Shown here one piece after another: positions 34,195 through 42,589 of a stretch of DNA of 64,000 bases. The position numbers and the translations under genes are program-made. Numbering within the stretch: position 1 is the first letter of the stretch; every line of letters begins with the position of its first letter. This DNA comes from Sediminivirga luteola (GTDB taxonomy: Bacteria > Actinomycetota > Actinomycetes > Actinomycetales > Brevibacteriaceae). The notes below the pieces were generated by a model that was given only the letters and a program-made list of their open reading frames with translations, was not told the DNA's origin and did no database searches. The stretch is from positions 62,001 to 126,000 of the forward strand of contig NZ_BMFY01000003.1 in the NCBI RefSeq assembly GCF_014639315.1, in the 5' to 3' direction.

Positions 34195-35227
34195 GATGGT
34201 GTCTTTCTGAATCGGGGTGGAACGCCTCGACGACGACGTCGGAGGGCGTGAGGTCGCCCGGGGCGGGCATGGTCGAGCCGGGCAGAGAGGCAGCGGCGCG
34301 TCCTTGAGCGGTGGCCTGGCGCAGGCAGTCTTCTGCTGTGCCGCCGGCCTGGTGGGCGGCCAGATAGCCGGCCAGTGAGGCATCGCCGGCGCCCACCGTG
34401 CTGCGTGCGGTCAGCGGCGGCCCGTAGGCGCAGAGCACGGGGTCGGCCGATCCGGCCGGCGGTATGAGCAGCGCTCCCCGGGCGCCGAGGGTCACCAGCG
34501 CGGTGCGAACGCCCGCGGGCTGGAGGTCACGGAGCAGATCGACCACGAGGTCCGGGTGCCGCTCCAGCTCGGCGGGCGCCGGCTGCGGCGCCCCGGCCCG
34601 GGCAGGCGCCCCGGCCCGGGCAGGCGCCCCGGCCACGCGGCGATGCAGGTCGAGCAGCTCCTCAGCGTTCGGTTTGATGAGGTCGGGGCGTGCGGCGACC
34701 GCGGCAGCCAGGGCGGGACCTGAGGCGTCCACGGCGATCCGGGGTGCCTGCGTCCCGTAGCGGGAACGCAGCTGCCCGGCGACGCGGGCATAGAAGTCGT
34801 CGGGCACACCCGGCGGAAGGGAGCCGGCGAGCACCACCCAGGAAGCGCCCTCGGCGGCGTGCAGGATCAGTTCCTCCAGCGCCGCCGTCAGCTGGTGCCC
34901 GAACCGGGGTCCGGCCTCGTTGATCTTGGTGGTGGTGCCCTGCGGATCCGTGATGGTGATGTTGGTGCGCAGCGGAGCGCCGAGGGGCAGGGACCGGAAC
35001 GGCACCTGGATCTCGGCGAGTCCGACAAGCACGGGATCGGAGGGATCCCCCGGCAGGACGGCGAGGTTCCCGGCCCCGGCGGCGGACAGCGCGCGGGACA
35101 CGTTGACGCCTTTGCCGCCCGATTCCACGGACTGGCCGGCGGCGCGCTGGAGTTCACCCGGGATGAGCGGGCCGGGCAACTCGATGGTCCGGTCCAGGCT
35201 GGGGTTCGGAGTGACGGTCACGATCAT
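34175..35227 (-). CDS. fruK: 1-phosphofructokinase
   Basis: PfkB-family kinase of 350 aa converting fructose-1-phosphate to fructose-1,6-bisphosphate. Signatures: VTPNPSLDRTIEL, ESGGKGVNVSRAL (about 36-48), KPNAEELLDL (about 183) and the ATP/catalytic block STVGAGDASLAGYLA (about 284-298, catalytic Asp in GAGD). Two oddities: a 34587-34634 tandem repeat inserts a Gly-Ala-Pro-Ala-Arg-Ala run near residues 197-212, and the C-terminus ends in a His-rich tail (RHHHEHHHH) encoded where the gene overlaps fruA. The start overlaps the deoR stop by 3 bp. Confidence 0.95.
   Translation of the reverse strand: MIVTVTPNPSLDRTIELPGPLIPGELQRAAGQSVESGGKGVNVSRALSAAGAGNLAVLPGDPSDPVLVGLAEIQVPFRSLPLGAPLRTNITITDPQGTTTKINEAGPRFGHQLTAALEELILHAAEGASWVVLAGSLPPGVPDDFYARVAGQLRSRYGTQAPRIAVDASGPALAAAVAARPDLIKPNAEELLDLHRRVAGAPARAGAPARAGAPQPAPAELERHPDLVVDLLRDLQPAGVRTALVTLGARGALLIPPAGSADPVLCAYGPPLTARSTVGAGDASLAGYLAAHQAGGTAEDCLRQATAQGRAAASLPGSTMPAPGDLTPSDVVVEAFHPDSERHHHEHHHH
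34587..34634 (-). repeat. 18 bp tandem repeat inside fruK
   Basis: The unit GGCGCCCCGGCCCGGGCA (plus-strand reading) occurs 2.7 times in phase, encoding repeated Ala-Arg-Ala-Gly-Ala-Pro in fruK. Its length is a multiple of 3, so slippage would keep the frame. Confidence 0.85.
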
Positions 35228-36033
35228 GACGGCTCCGCCACGATCACGCGGACATCGGCCTCGTCGAGTGCTGCCTGCAACTGCGGAGGCGGGGCCTGAT
35301 CGGTGATGAGCACCGAAAGGTCCGCGAGGGTGGCGAACTGGACCAGCGAAGCCTCGCCGAGCTTGGAGGAGTCCGCCAGCAGCACGGCGCGCCGGGCCGC
35401 GCGGATGAGGGCGGACTTGACCGCCGCCTCGGCCGGGTCGGGGGTGCTGAGACCGAAAGTGGCGTCGACGCCATTGGTGCCGATGAAGGCGATGTCGGCG
35501 CGGCGGCGGGCCAGGGTGCCCAGTGCCTGGTCGCCGATGACGGCGCCGGTGAGGCCGCGGACCTGCCCGCCGAGGATCTCCACGTCGATGGCGGCGGCAT
35601 CGCTGAGTTTCTGCGCGATCGGCACGGCGTTGGTCAGCAGGAAGCGGGAAGAGCCGTGGGTGCCGTGCTGGAGCGCCTGCGCGGCCAGGAGATCGGCGAG
35701 GGCCTCCGTGGTGGTGCCGGCGTCGACGATCATGGACCCGCTCTCGGCGGGCGGGACGAACTGCAAGGCTGCCTGGGCGATGGCCTGCTTGGCGGCGGAA
35801 TGCCTGTGCCGTCGTTCGTGCCAGGAGGTTTCGGCGCGGGACGAGGAGCCGGCGGGCACGGCACCGCCGTGGACCCGCTGGACGGAGCCGGTCTCCTCGA
35901 GCTGGTCGAGGTCCCGGCGGATGGTCTCCCGGGTGACGTTCAGTTCCTCGGCGAGACCCTGGACGCTGACCGTGCCGTTCTCCGCCAGGCGGGCCAGGAT
36001 CCGCTCGCGACGTTCCGGGGCCAGAAGCGGCAC
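35224..36033 (-). CDS. DeoR family regulator of the fructose operon
   Basis: Product of 269 aa. The N-terminal DeoR helix-turn-helix spans about 6-60 (RRERILARLAENGTVSVQGL, LNVTRETIRRDLDQLEETG, VQRVHGGAVP). A sugar-phosphate-sensing domain follows (DAGTTTEALADLL, GGQVRGLTGAVIGDQAL, AFIGTNGVDATFGLSTPD, LLADSSKLG). It likely represses fruK-fruA and responds to fructose-1-phosphate or a related sugar phosphate, as for other DeoR/FruR proteins. The start is a GTG with GAGAGGAG 6 nt upstream. It is the first gene of the operon, so it is autoregulated. Confidence 0.93.
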   Translation of the reverse strand: MPLLAPERRERILARLAENGTVSVQGLAEELNVTRETIRRDLDQLEETGSVQRVHGGAVPAGSSSRAETSWHERRHRHSAAKQAIAQAALQFVPPAESGSMIVDAGTTTEALADLLAAQALQHGTHGSSRFLLTNAVPIAQKLSDAAAIDVEILGGQVRGLTGAVIGDQALGTLARRRADIAFIGTNGVDATFGLSTPDPAEAAVKSALIRAARRAVLLADSSKLGEASLVQFATLADLSVLITDQAPPPQLQAALDEADVRVIVAEPS

Positions 36034-36132
36034 GGAATGCTCCTCTCGCGTCTTCGGGAGAGCAGGTCCGGTGTGCTCAGCTCTGGGCGCGTCGGATCTG
36101 CGTGCTCTCCACATTTCTGTGGGAATGCCCCG

Positions 36133-36161
36133 ACTTTATCTGTGTTTTTCTGTGATGGCAA
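36133..36161 (-). promoter_or_regulatory. Fructose operon promoter with CACAGA repeats
   Basis: On the minus strand TTGCCA (36156-36161), a 17 nt spacer and TAAAGT (36133-36138) form a good sigma-70-type promoter, about 100 bp before the deoR GTG. The hexamer CACAGA occurs twice inside the spacer and again just downstream (near 36115), a likely DeoR operator arrangement. Confidence 0.7.
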
Positions 36162-36392
36162 CAGACGGCGGAGCGTGGTTCATGCGAGTCGCGGGGTGCG
36201 GGTCGCGGGGTGCGCCGGAGCGTGCAGCGTCGAGATCTGCGGGCTGCGGATCAGGCCGGTGTCTGGCCGGGGGCGACGTCGACCCGGATGGTCTGGCGCT
36301 TGCCCCCGGTGCGGATCGCTGCCTCGTAGCCTTCCCACACTATGGACCACGCGATATCACCCCGCATCAAAGCTGCGCCTCTTCGCCATGGA

Positions 36393-36424
36393 CTCGCCGC
36401 CGAGCATTACTGCTCGGCGGCGAG
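36393..36424. repeat. Perfect 14 bp inverted repeat before the DUF1990 start
   Basis: CTCGCCGCCGAGCA, 4 nt loop (TTAC), TGCTCGGCGGCGAG. It ends 12 bp before the ATG at 36437. It could be an mRNA hairpin or an operator. Confidence 0.8.
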
Positions 36425-36436
36425 GACAATGGTGGC

Positions 36437-36976
36437 ATGAGTGTCGGGCACCTGCCTTCGGAATACCTGGAGTCCCTGCGCCGGCAGCCGGTGACATGTC
36501 CGGTCGGGCCAGCGGACACCGTACCCTTCGGTTATGCGCCGCTGCGCGCTACCGCGCGGCTGATCCGCAAGGACTTCGACGCGGCCGTGACGGAGCTCTG
36601 GGAGTGGCGGATGCACGAGGCCGCCGGCCTGACGGTCCGGGCTTCGGAGCTTCGGGTGCGCAGCGGAAGCGTCGTCGTGCTCGGCCTGCGCGTAGGACCG
36701 CTGACTGTGCAAGCGCCGTGCAGAGTTGTGGAGGTCGTGGACGAGCCCGGACGCAAGGGCTTCACATACGGCACGCTGCCCGGGCATCCGGAATCCGGAA
36801 TCGAACGATTCATCCTTGAGCGTTCGCGTGACGGAGGTATCTGGATCGGCATCCAGGGATACTCGCGGCCCGCTGCACCTCTCGCCCGCCTCGCAGCCCC
36901 ATTGGCTCGCCGTGCCCAGCGCGTGGTGACGGCCCGTTATCTGTACGCGCTCGATCACGCCGCTCGGGGCGGCTGA
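36437..36976 (+). CDS. DUF1990 family protein
   Basis: Product of 179 aa matching DUF1990 over its length: EYLESLRRQPVTCPVGPADT near the start, RLIRKDFDAAVTELWEWRMH, a VLGLRVGPLTVQAPCRVVEV strand pair and KGFTYGTLPGHPESGIERFI near residue 115-134. Members are small, single-domain proteins of unknown biochemical function found in actinobacteria and plants. GACAAT 6 nt before the ATG may be a leaderless -10 box, in which case the upstream hairpin would overlap the promoter. Confidence 0.85.
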   Translation: MSVGHLPSEYLESLRRQPVTCPVGPADTVPFGYAPLRATARLIRKDFDAAVTELWEWRMHEAAGLTVRASELRVRSGSVVVLGLRVGPLTVQAPCRVVEVVDEPGRKGFTYGTLPGHPESGIERFILERSRDGGIWIGIQGYSRPAAPLARLAAPLARRAQRVVTARYLYALDHAARGG

Positions 36977-37067
36977 ACGGACACCGGGCGGCGCCCTCTT
37001 CCGCGAACGCCGAGGCTGCGGGAGCGGAACGGGGATCATCGATTCCAAGCAGGCCCGGAGCAAGGCA

Positions 37068-37110
37068 AAAGGCCCTCTGATCCGGTGTTTCACCTGATCA
37101 GAGGGCCTTT
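37068..37110. terminator. Bidirectional terminator downstream of tRNA-fMet
   Basis: AAAGGCCCTCTGATC, 13 nt loop, GATCAGAGGGCCTTT: a perfect 15 bp stem with A and T runs on both sides, so it works for the minus-strand tRNA and for the plus-strand DUF1990 gene. Confidence 0.9.
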
Positions 37111-37113
37111 CCT

Positions 37114-37190
37114 TGGTGGCGGGGGAGGGATTTGAACCCTCGACCTCCGGGTTATGAGCCCGGCGAGCTACCGAACTGCTCCACCCCGCG
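37114..37190 (-). tRNA. Initiator tRNA-fMet (CAU)
   Basis: 77 nt with encoded CCA. It folds as a cloverleaf with anticodon CAT in the loop CTCATAA. Initiator identity rests on the mismatched first acceptor position (5' C), the GGG/CCC pairs of the anticodon stem, and the opening CGCGGGGTGGAGCAG, which is the same as in the E. coli initiator tRNA. It is on the minus strand with its own promoter upstream. Confidence 0.97.
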
Positions 37191-37201
37191 TCGCACCGTT
37201 A

Positions 37202-37230
37202 AATATACGGGGTCGTTACCCGCAGTTCAA
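37202..37230 (-). promoter_or_regulatory. Promoter of tRNA-fMet
   Basis: Minus strand: TTGAAC (37225-37230), 17 nt spacer, TATATT (37202-37207), then 11 nt to the mature tRNA 5' end. This is the most canonical promoter in the window. Confidence 0.85.
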
Positions 37231-37306
37231 CTCGGGGACCCCCTATGTGGGGTGACTCACACCCGCCACTCACGACAGCCACGCACGCCCGCGGCCGGTC
37301 TCGCGA

Positions 37307-38515
37307 TCACAACCGGCTCGGGTCGAGGCCCGCCAGCCGTTCCGCCGCTTCGGCCATGTCCGCGTGGCTCTGGCAGAACGAGAACCGCACATGGCCGCGC
37401 AACTGCTCCTGCACCACCGAGCCGGGGGCGCACAGCGCGGGCACCGGTACCGCCACGATGCCGATCAGCTCGGCCATCCGCGCGATGATGCTCCGGGCGT
37501 CCAGATCGGTCACCTCCGAGAAGTCCGCGATGGCGAAGTACCCCGCACCTGGCACGCCGGTCCGCAGACCCGGGATCCGTGCCAGTCCAGCCAGCAGCAG
37601 ATCACGGCGATGCTGGAGGGACTCCGCCCGTGCCGCATAGGACGCATCGTCGCCGGCCAGGCCCGCCGCGACAGCGGGCTGGAACGGCCCGGCGGAGACG
37701 AAGGTGGTGTACTGCTTGATCGACTGGATGGCGGCCCGGACCTCTGCCGGGGCGATGGCCCAGCCGACCTTCCAGCCGGTGACGTTGAAGGTCTTACCGG
37801 CTGAGGAGATCGTCACGGTGCGTTCGGCGGCACCCGGGAGGGTGGCGACGGGCACATGCGCCAGATCGTCGAACACCAGATGCTCGTACACCTCATCGGT
37901 CACGATCCACGCGTCGTGGGCCTGCGCGGCGGCGACGATCAGCTCCAGCTCCTCCCGGCGGAAGACCTTGCCGGTGGGATTGTGCGGATCGTTGACCACG
38001 ATCACGCTGGTCCGCTCGCTCACCGCCGCCTCAAGCGCGGCCGGATCGAAGCCGAAGCCGACGGGGTCCAGCGGCACCGTGCGCACGCTTGCCCCGGCGG
38101 CAGCCGCAGCGGCGGCGTACGAGTCGTAGTACGGCTCGAAGACCACCACTTCGCTGCCGGCCGGTGCCAGTGCGAGGATCGCGCTGAACAGCGCCTCCGT
38201 CGCTCCGGTGGTCACGACGATCTCCTCGGTAGCCACCTGCCGGCCGTAGAACCTCTGCTGGTGCACCTGCACCGCCTCCAGCAGCACCGGATTGCCCTGG
38301 ACGGGCGGATACTGGTTGACCCCACCCTGGATCGCCTCGATCGCGGCCTGCGCCACCAGCGGATCAGCCGGCGTCCCCGGTGCGCCCTGACCGAGGTTGA
38401 TCGCCCCGGTGCGCTGCGCCAGCGCCGTCATCTCCGCGAAGATCGTGGCACCCGGGCGTCCGTCCTCGCCCAGGACCCCGGCGGCGCGGGCGATGTCCTG
38501 CCACAGCGCGCTCAT
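37307..38515 (-). CDS. PLP-dependent class I aminotransferase
   Basis: Fold-type I aminotransferase of 402 aa. The N-terminal INLGQGAPGTPADPLV block, TTGATEALFSAILAL (PLP phosphate contact), NDPHNPTGKVF (about 178-188), VTDEVYEHLVFD (Asp and Tyr for the PLP ring) and the Schiff-base Lys in SSAGKTFNVTGWKVGWA (about 243) are all present. It resembles N-succinyldiaminopimelate aminotransferase and kynurenine/methionine aminotransferases; the substrate is not decided by sequence. Its ATG overlaps the hisN stop (ATGA), so it is coupled to a histidine biosynthesis enzyme. Confidence 0.93.
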   Translation of the reverse strand: MSALWQDIARAAGVLGEDGRPGATIFAEMTALAQRTGAINLGQGAPGTPADPLVAQAAIEAIQGGVNQYPPVQGNPVLLEAVQVHQQRFYGRQVATEEIVVTTGATEALFSAILALAPAGSEVVVFEPYYDSYAAAAAAAGASVRTVPLDPVGFGFDPAALEAAVSERTSVIVVNDPHNPTGKVFRREELELIVAAAQAHDAWIVTDEVYEHLVFDDLAHVPVATLPGAAERTVTISSAGKTFNVTGWKVGWAIAPAEVRAAIQSIKQYTTFVSAGPFQPAVAAGLAGDDASYAARAESLQHRRDLLLAGLARIPGLRTGVPGAGYFAIADFSEVTDLDARSIIARMAELIGIVAVPVPALCAPGSVVQEQLRGHVRFSFCQSHADMAEAAERLAGLDPSRL

Positions 38516-39297
38516 CGCAGCGCCTCCAATGCGGCCTCGTGCAGCAGTCCGTTGCTGGCCAGGCCGTTGGCGCCCCAGGGGCCGTCGGCACCGGACAGAT
38601 CGGTGAAGCGGCCGCCTGCCTCGGTGATGATCGGGACCACCGCGGCCATATCGTGCAAGGCGAGCTCGGGCTCGGCAGCCAGGTCCACCGCTCCCTCGGC
38701 CAGGAGCATGTACGACCAGAAATCGCCGTACGCCCGGGTACGCCACACCGCATCGGTCAGCCCGATGAACTGCTCCCGGATGCCGAGCTTGGCCCAGCCG
38801 GTGAGGGAGGAGTAGGACAGCGAGGCGTCCTCCAGGCTGCGCACCGCGGACACGGAGAGTCGCCGGGCATCTTCGTGCACAGCCGGCGAGAGCACCCAGG
38901 CGCCCGCACCGCGAACGGCGTACCAGCGCCGTCCCAGCGCCGGAGCGGAGACCACGCCGAGCAGAGGAGAACGGCCGTCGTAGAGGGCGATCAGAGTGGC
39001 CCAGACCGGCGTGCCGCGCACGAAGTTCTTGGTGCCGTCGATCGGGTCGATGATCCACCGCCTGCCGTCCTCGGCCTCCCGGTCGGCGCCGTATTCTTCG
39101 CCGAGGAGTGCGTCCTCGGGCCGTTCGCGCTGCAGCACCTCGCGCAGCCGTTGTTCGACCTCCAGATCCGCGTCCGTCACCGGCGACAGGTCGGGCTTGG
39201 CGTCCACCTTGAGATCGGCGGCCTGGAAGCGGGGGAGACTCAGGGAATCGGCGAGATCCGCAAGCGACAGTGCAAGCGTCAGATCGGGGTTGCTCAT
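38512..39297 (-). CDS. hisN: Histidinol-phosphatase, inositol-monophosphatase family
   Basis: Mg2+-dependent phosphatase of 261 aa converting histidinol phosphate to histidinol (actinobacterial HisN type). Metal motifs: LLGEEYGAD (about 65-73), IIDPIDGTKNFVRGTPVW (about 82-99) and, near the C-terminus, ALHDMAAVVPIITEAGGRF with the second signature Asp. Other inositol monophosphatase-family activities cannot be excluded. The ATG has TAGAGT 7 nt upstream, so it begins a leaderless unit hisN-aminotransferase separate from rsgA (173 bp gap). Confidence 0.9.
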   Translation of the reverse strand: MSNPDLTLALSLADLADSLSLPRFQAADLKVDAKPDLSPVTDADLEVEQRLREVLQRERPEDALLGEEYGADREAEDGRRWIIDPIDGTKNFVRGTPVWATLIALYDGRSPLLGVVSAPALGRRWYAVRGAGAWVLSPAVHEDARRLSVSAVRSLEDASLSYSSLTGWAKLGIREQFIGLTDAVWRTRAYGDFWSYMLLAEGAVDLAAEPELALHDMAAVVPIITEAGGRFTDLSGADGPWGANGLASNGLLHEAALEALR

Positions 39298-39304
39298 GCG
39301 CCCC

Positions 39305-39310
39305 ACTCTA
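39305..39310 (-). promoter_or_regulatory. -10 box, leaderless start of hisN
   Basis: TAGAGT on the minus strand followed by 7 nt and the hisN ATG. Confidence 0.45.
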
Positions 39311-39470
39311 CTTCGGCGCCGGCTGCGGGACGGGCCCCTGCCGTCACATGGCCGCGCTGACCGCGTGTGCGCCGATGCGGGGGCCGTAGCGATGATCGTG
39401 ACACGGGGAAGGCATAGACCCCCGGTATGCGGGCCACCGGCGCGCAGGCACCAGGTGAGTCGCGGCGCTG

Positions 39471-40514
39471 TTACCGGACGGCGCCGGCGGCGATGCTCGC
39501 CAGCAGCCGGCGGTAGGACCGCAGCCGGGCCGGACCGCGTTCCCCGGCCCCGCCCGAGGCGACCCATTCGTCCAGGCGGCACCCGGCGGAGTCCTCCTGG
39601 TGGAGGCAGGCCTTGGGGCACTGCGCGGCGGCGGGCGCCAGATCGGGGAATGCCGCCAGCAGGCTCTCCGGGGAGACGTGCGCCAGGCCGAAGCTGCGGA
39701 TCCCCGGTGTGTCGATCGCCCAGCCGCCGGCGTCCCCGGGCAACGGCAGCATGATCGCGGAGGAGGAGGTGTGCCGTCCGCGTCCGGTGACCTCGTTGAC
39801 GCTGCCCGTGGCGCGTCCTGCCTCGGGAACGAGGGCGTTGATCAGCGTCGATTTGCCCACGCCGGAGTGCCCCAGCAGCACGGTCGTGCGGCCGGCCAGC
39901 TTCTCCCGCAGCGCTTCCAGGCCATGGACCTCGGGCGGGTCCTCCCGCTGGTCGGATGCTCCTGGCTCCGTGCGGGTCTCCAGCACCGGCACATCGATGA
40001 CCCGGTACAGCTCCCGCAACGGTTCGGCTGTGGCCAGATCGGTCTTGGTGACGACGATGACCGCGTCCAGGCCGGCGTCGAACGCCGCCGTCAGCGCCCG
40101 GTCGATCAGCCGGGGCCGGGGCTCCGGATCCGCCGCCGCGGTGACGATCGCCACCTGATCGGCGTTGGCGACCAGGACCCGTTCGGAGGCGTCGCCGTCG
40201 TCGGCGCTGCGGCGCAGCAGCGTCGTACGCGGCAGGACCTCCACGATGCGCGCCATCGTGCCGTCGCTGCCGCTGGTGTCACCGGTGAGCTTCACGCGGT
40301 CACCCGGCACGATCGCCGTACGACGGAGCCGGGAGGCGCGCACGCACACGATTTCGCGGCCGTCCTCGTCGAGCACCCCGATCAGACGTCCTCTGCCGAC
40401 GGTCACGATGGTCGCCTCCGGCGCATCGCTGTAGTCCGGCCGGCGTTTGGTCCGCGGCCGGGAGCCCCGCGGGTTGGGCCGCGGGCGGTAATCGGACTCG
40501 TCCCAGTCGCGCAC
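39471..40514 (-). CDS. rsgA: Ribosome small-subunit GTPase RsgA
   Basis: Circularly permuted GTPase of 347 aa that assists late 30S subunit maturation. An N-terminal OB fold (about 35-120) precedes the permuted G domain: VTKTDL (G4-like) comes before Walker A LGHSGVGKSTLINAL (about 219-233), then IDTPGIRSFG (G3). The C-terminal zinc-binding segment AQCPKACLHQEDSAGC (about 295-310) is intact. I chose the GTG at 40514, 10 bp after the aroA stop, with AGAAGG 7 nt upstream. The frame is open upstream only inside aroA. Confidence 0.94.
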   Translation of the reverse strand: MRDWDESDYRPRPNPRGSRPRTKRRPDYSDAPEATIVTVGRGRLIGVLDEDGREIVCVRASRLRRTAIVPGDRVKLTGDTSGSDGTMARIVEVLPRTTLLRRSADDGDASERVLVANADQVAIVTAAADPEPRPRLIDRALTAAFDAGLDAVIVVTKTDLATAEPLRELYRVIDVPVLETRTEPGASDQREDPPEVHGLEALREKLAGRTTVLLGHSGVGKSTLINALVPEAGRATGSVNEVTGRGRHTSSSAIMLPLPGDAGGWAIDTPGIRSFGLAHVSPESLLAAFPDLAPAAAQCPKACLHQEDSAGCRLDEWVASGGAGERGPARLRSYRRLLASIAAGAVR

Positions 40515-40524
40515 GCGTGCCCTT

Positions 40525-41823
40525 CTACGCCGCCGCGCCGGAGAGCAGCTGGGCCCAGAGTTCGGGGAACTGCGGCAGGGTCTTCCCGGTGGTGGCGATG
40601 TCGACCACGTCGACCCCGGGCACGGCCAGGCCGAGGATCGCTCCCGCATGCGCCATCCGGTGGTCGTGGTAGGTCTCGAACCGTCCGCCGCGCAGTGCCC
40701 GCGGCCGGATCAGCAGCCCGTCGGCGGTCTCCTCGGCGTCACCGCCGAGACGGTTGATCTCGGTGGTGAGGGCCATGAGACGGTCGGTTTCGTGACCGCG
40801 CAGATGGGCGATGCCCCGCAGCCTGCTCGGGCCGTCGGCCAGCGCGGCCAGGGCCGCGACGGTGGGGGTCAGCTCCCCGACATCGCCCAGATCCAGATCG
40901 ACGCCGTTCAGCGCGCCGGGGCCGGTGACGTGCAGGCCGTCGCGGTCGAGTTCCGCGGTGCCCCCGAACGCCTCGGCGATCCACCGGAACGCGTCGCCGG
41001 CCTGGTGCGTGTGCGCCGGCCAGTCCGGGACGGTCACCCGCCCGCCGGTGACCAGCGCCGCCGCGAGGAAGGGAGTCGCGTTCGACAGATCAGGCTCGAT
41101 GAGCACGTCGAAGGACCGCGGCCTGCCCGGGTCGACCTCCCACACGCCGGGCTGGGGTTCGCTGTGCACGACCCCCACATCGGAGAGCGTCTCCAGCGTC
41201 ATGTCGATGTGAGGCCGGCTCGGCAGCGTCTGGCCGGTGTGCCGCACGGTCACGCCCAGATCGAAGCCGCCACCGGAGAGCAGCAGGGCGGAGACGAACT
41301 GGCTGCTGGCCGAGGCGTCGATGGCGATGTCGCCGCCGCGCACCCCCTCGGGAGCGCTCAAGCGCAGGGGCAGGTAACCGTCGGCGGACCGGGTCTTCAC
41401 GCCCAGGCCGGTCAGCGCGTCGATGAGCGCCGCCATCGGCCGGGTGCGTGCGCCGGGATCTCCGTCCAGGACCACATCACGCCGGCTCAGCGCCGCAACC
41501 GGTGGGATGAAACGCATCACGGTGCCGGCCAGGCCGCAGTCGACGCGTGCCTCACCTGCGGCGGGGGAATCGGGGAGCGGGACGACGGTCCAGGAGTCAT
41601 CGTCCTTGTGCACCTGTGCGCCGAGGGCTTCCAGCGCACCGGCCATGAGAGCGGTGTCCCTGGAGCGCAACGGGCGGCGCAGCCGGCTGGGAGCCTCGGC
41701 GAGGGCGGCGAGGATCAGATAGCGGTTGGTGAGCGACTTGGACCCCGGCACTGCGATCCGCGCCCGGACCGGGCCGCCTGCGAGGGGTGCGGGCCAGAGG
41801 TCCTGGGGTCGTTCAGAGGCCAA
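40525..41823 (-). CDS. aroA: 3-phosphoshikimate 1-carboxyvinyltransferase (EPSP synthase)
   Basis: Shikimate-pathway enzyme of 432 aa that joins PEP to shikimate-3-phosphate. Both signatures are present: [20 protein letters not shown] with the conserved Lys (about 27) and, after [15 protein letters not shown], the LRGHETDRL...[10 protein letters not shown] and [18 protein letters not shown] blocks. [17 protein letters not shown] carries the PEP-binding region. No ATG or GTG lies near the expected start. A TTG at 41823, overlapping the previous stop by 11 bp, gives the expected N-terminus. The open frame further upstream is a shadow of the DoxX-like gene. It is followed by rsgA 10 bp away. Confidence 0.93.
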   Translation of the reverse strand: MASERPQDLWPAPLAGGPVRARIAVPGSKSLTNRYLILAALAEAPSRLRRPLRSRDTALMAGALEALGAQVHKDDDSWTVVPLPDSPAAGEARVDCGLAGTVMRFIPPVAALSRRDVVLDGDPGARTRPMAALIDALTGLGVKTRSADGYLPLRLSAPEGVRGGDIAIDASASSQFVSALLLSGGGFDLGVTVRHTGQTLPSRPHIDMTLETLSDVGVVHSEPQPGVWEVDPGRPRSFDVLIEPDLSNATPFLAAALVTGGRVTVPDWPAHTHQAGDAFRWIAEAFGGTAELDRDGLHVTGPGALNGVDLDLGDVGELTPTVAALAALADGPSRLRGIAHLRGHETDRLMALTTEINRLGGDAEETADGLLIRPRALRGGRFETYHDHRMAHAGAILGLAVPGVDVVDIATTGKTLPQFPELWAQLLSGAAA

Positions 41824-42355
41824 CGGACTTCTTGGCCTGCTTGGCCAGGCGCTCGGCGTCCTTCGCCCCGCGGCCGGCCTCCCGGCGGGCCTGCTGGGAG
41901 GTACGCTGCACGGTCTTGCCCGCCGCTGCCAGGGCGTGCTGGGCCCGCCAGGACAGACCCGGCTTGCCGGCGGTGTCCACGGCGGCCAGGAGCGCACCGC
42001 CGAGCAGGGAAGCCTTGGTGACCACCCGCTTGCGGGACTCGCGCCGCTCCTGCGGATCGGATTCGCGCCAGAACCGTTCCCCGGCCGCGTCGATCAGGAA
42101 CGTGGCCACGAGGATGGCCGAGGACAGCCGCGGCATCCGGCCCAGGGCCAGCATCCCGCCGGCCGCCACCTGGGCTGCACCCGTCGCCCGAGCCAGGCCG
42201 CGTGCGCTGATCGGCACGTCGTAGTGCTTCTGCACCTGGCGCAGCACCGGCTCCAGGGTCTTCGCGGACGCATCGGGATCCTTGACCCTTGCCGCGCCGT
42301 TGCTGATGTAGGCGGCGGAAAGCAGCGGCCTGGCGATCGCACGGACTGCACTCAC
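41813..42355 (-). CDS. DoxX-like membrane protein
   Basis: Product of 180 aa starting at GTG with a perfect AGGAGG 6 nt upstream. Residues 10-110 follow the DoxX/SURF4-like pattern ([53 protein letters not shown]) with about four moderately hydrophobic helices. The last 50 residues are Lys/Arg/Ala-rich ([20 protein letters not shown]). Function unknown; DoxX proteins are linked to redox or membrane stress. It lies just downstream of a SigR-type promoter region but points the other way from sigR. aroA overlaps its end. Confidence 0.83.
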   Translation of the reverse strand: MSAVRAIARPLLSAAYISNGAARVKDPDASAKTLEPVLRQVQKHYDVPISARGLARATGAAQVAAGGMLALGRMPRLSSAILVATFLIDAAGERFWRESDPQERRESRKRVVTKASLLGGALLAAVDTAGKPGLSWRAQHALAAAGKTVQRTSQQARREAGRGAKDAERLAKQAKKSVGL

Positions 42356-42398
42356 GGGTGTCCTCCTCGCATTGACGGTCGTAGCAGCCAGCATATCG

Positions 42399-42426
42399 GG
42401 GAATACCTCGCGCCGCGCAGGGTGTT
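42399..42426 (+). promoter_or_regulatory. SigR/SigH-type promoter of sigR
   Basis: GGGAATA (42399-42405), 17 nt, then TGTT (42423-42426). This matches the actinobacterial oxidative-stress sigma consensus GGGAAYA-N16/17-cGTT and sits upstream of sigR on the same strand, as expected for autoregulation. Confidence 0.72.
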
Positions 42427-42589
42427 GACCTGGCGAAGGATGCTCCGGCGGCCACGGCAGCCGGGAATCCCGCCAGCCGGTGCGCCGGCGACGGGCCTTC
42501 ATCAGCTGATGAGGAGGACGATGCTCAGGACGATCGACGAGGTGGCCGGCCCTGCGGAGCGTGAGGACCGCGGCGTAGAATGGGAGTCG

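Larger units (their letters stand above)
36034..36436. other. Intergenic region between deoR and the DUF1990 gene
   Basis: 403 bp without a supportable gene. It holds the fructose operon promoter with CACAGA repeats on the minus strand (36110-36161) and a perfect 14 bp inverted repeat (36393-36424) directly before the DUF1990 start. The middle part (36165-36390) contains nothing I can name. Confidence 0.6.

Noticed and set aside
34587-34634. CRISPR-like or regulatory array.
   Set aside because: The repeat is a short in-frame tandem repeat inside fruK without spacers.
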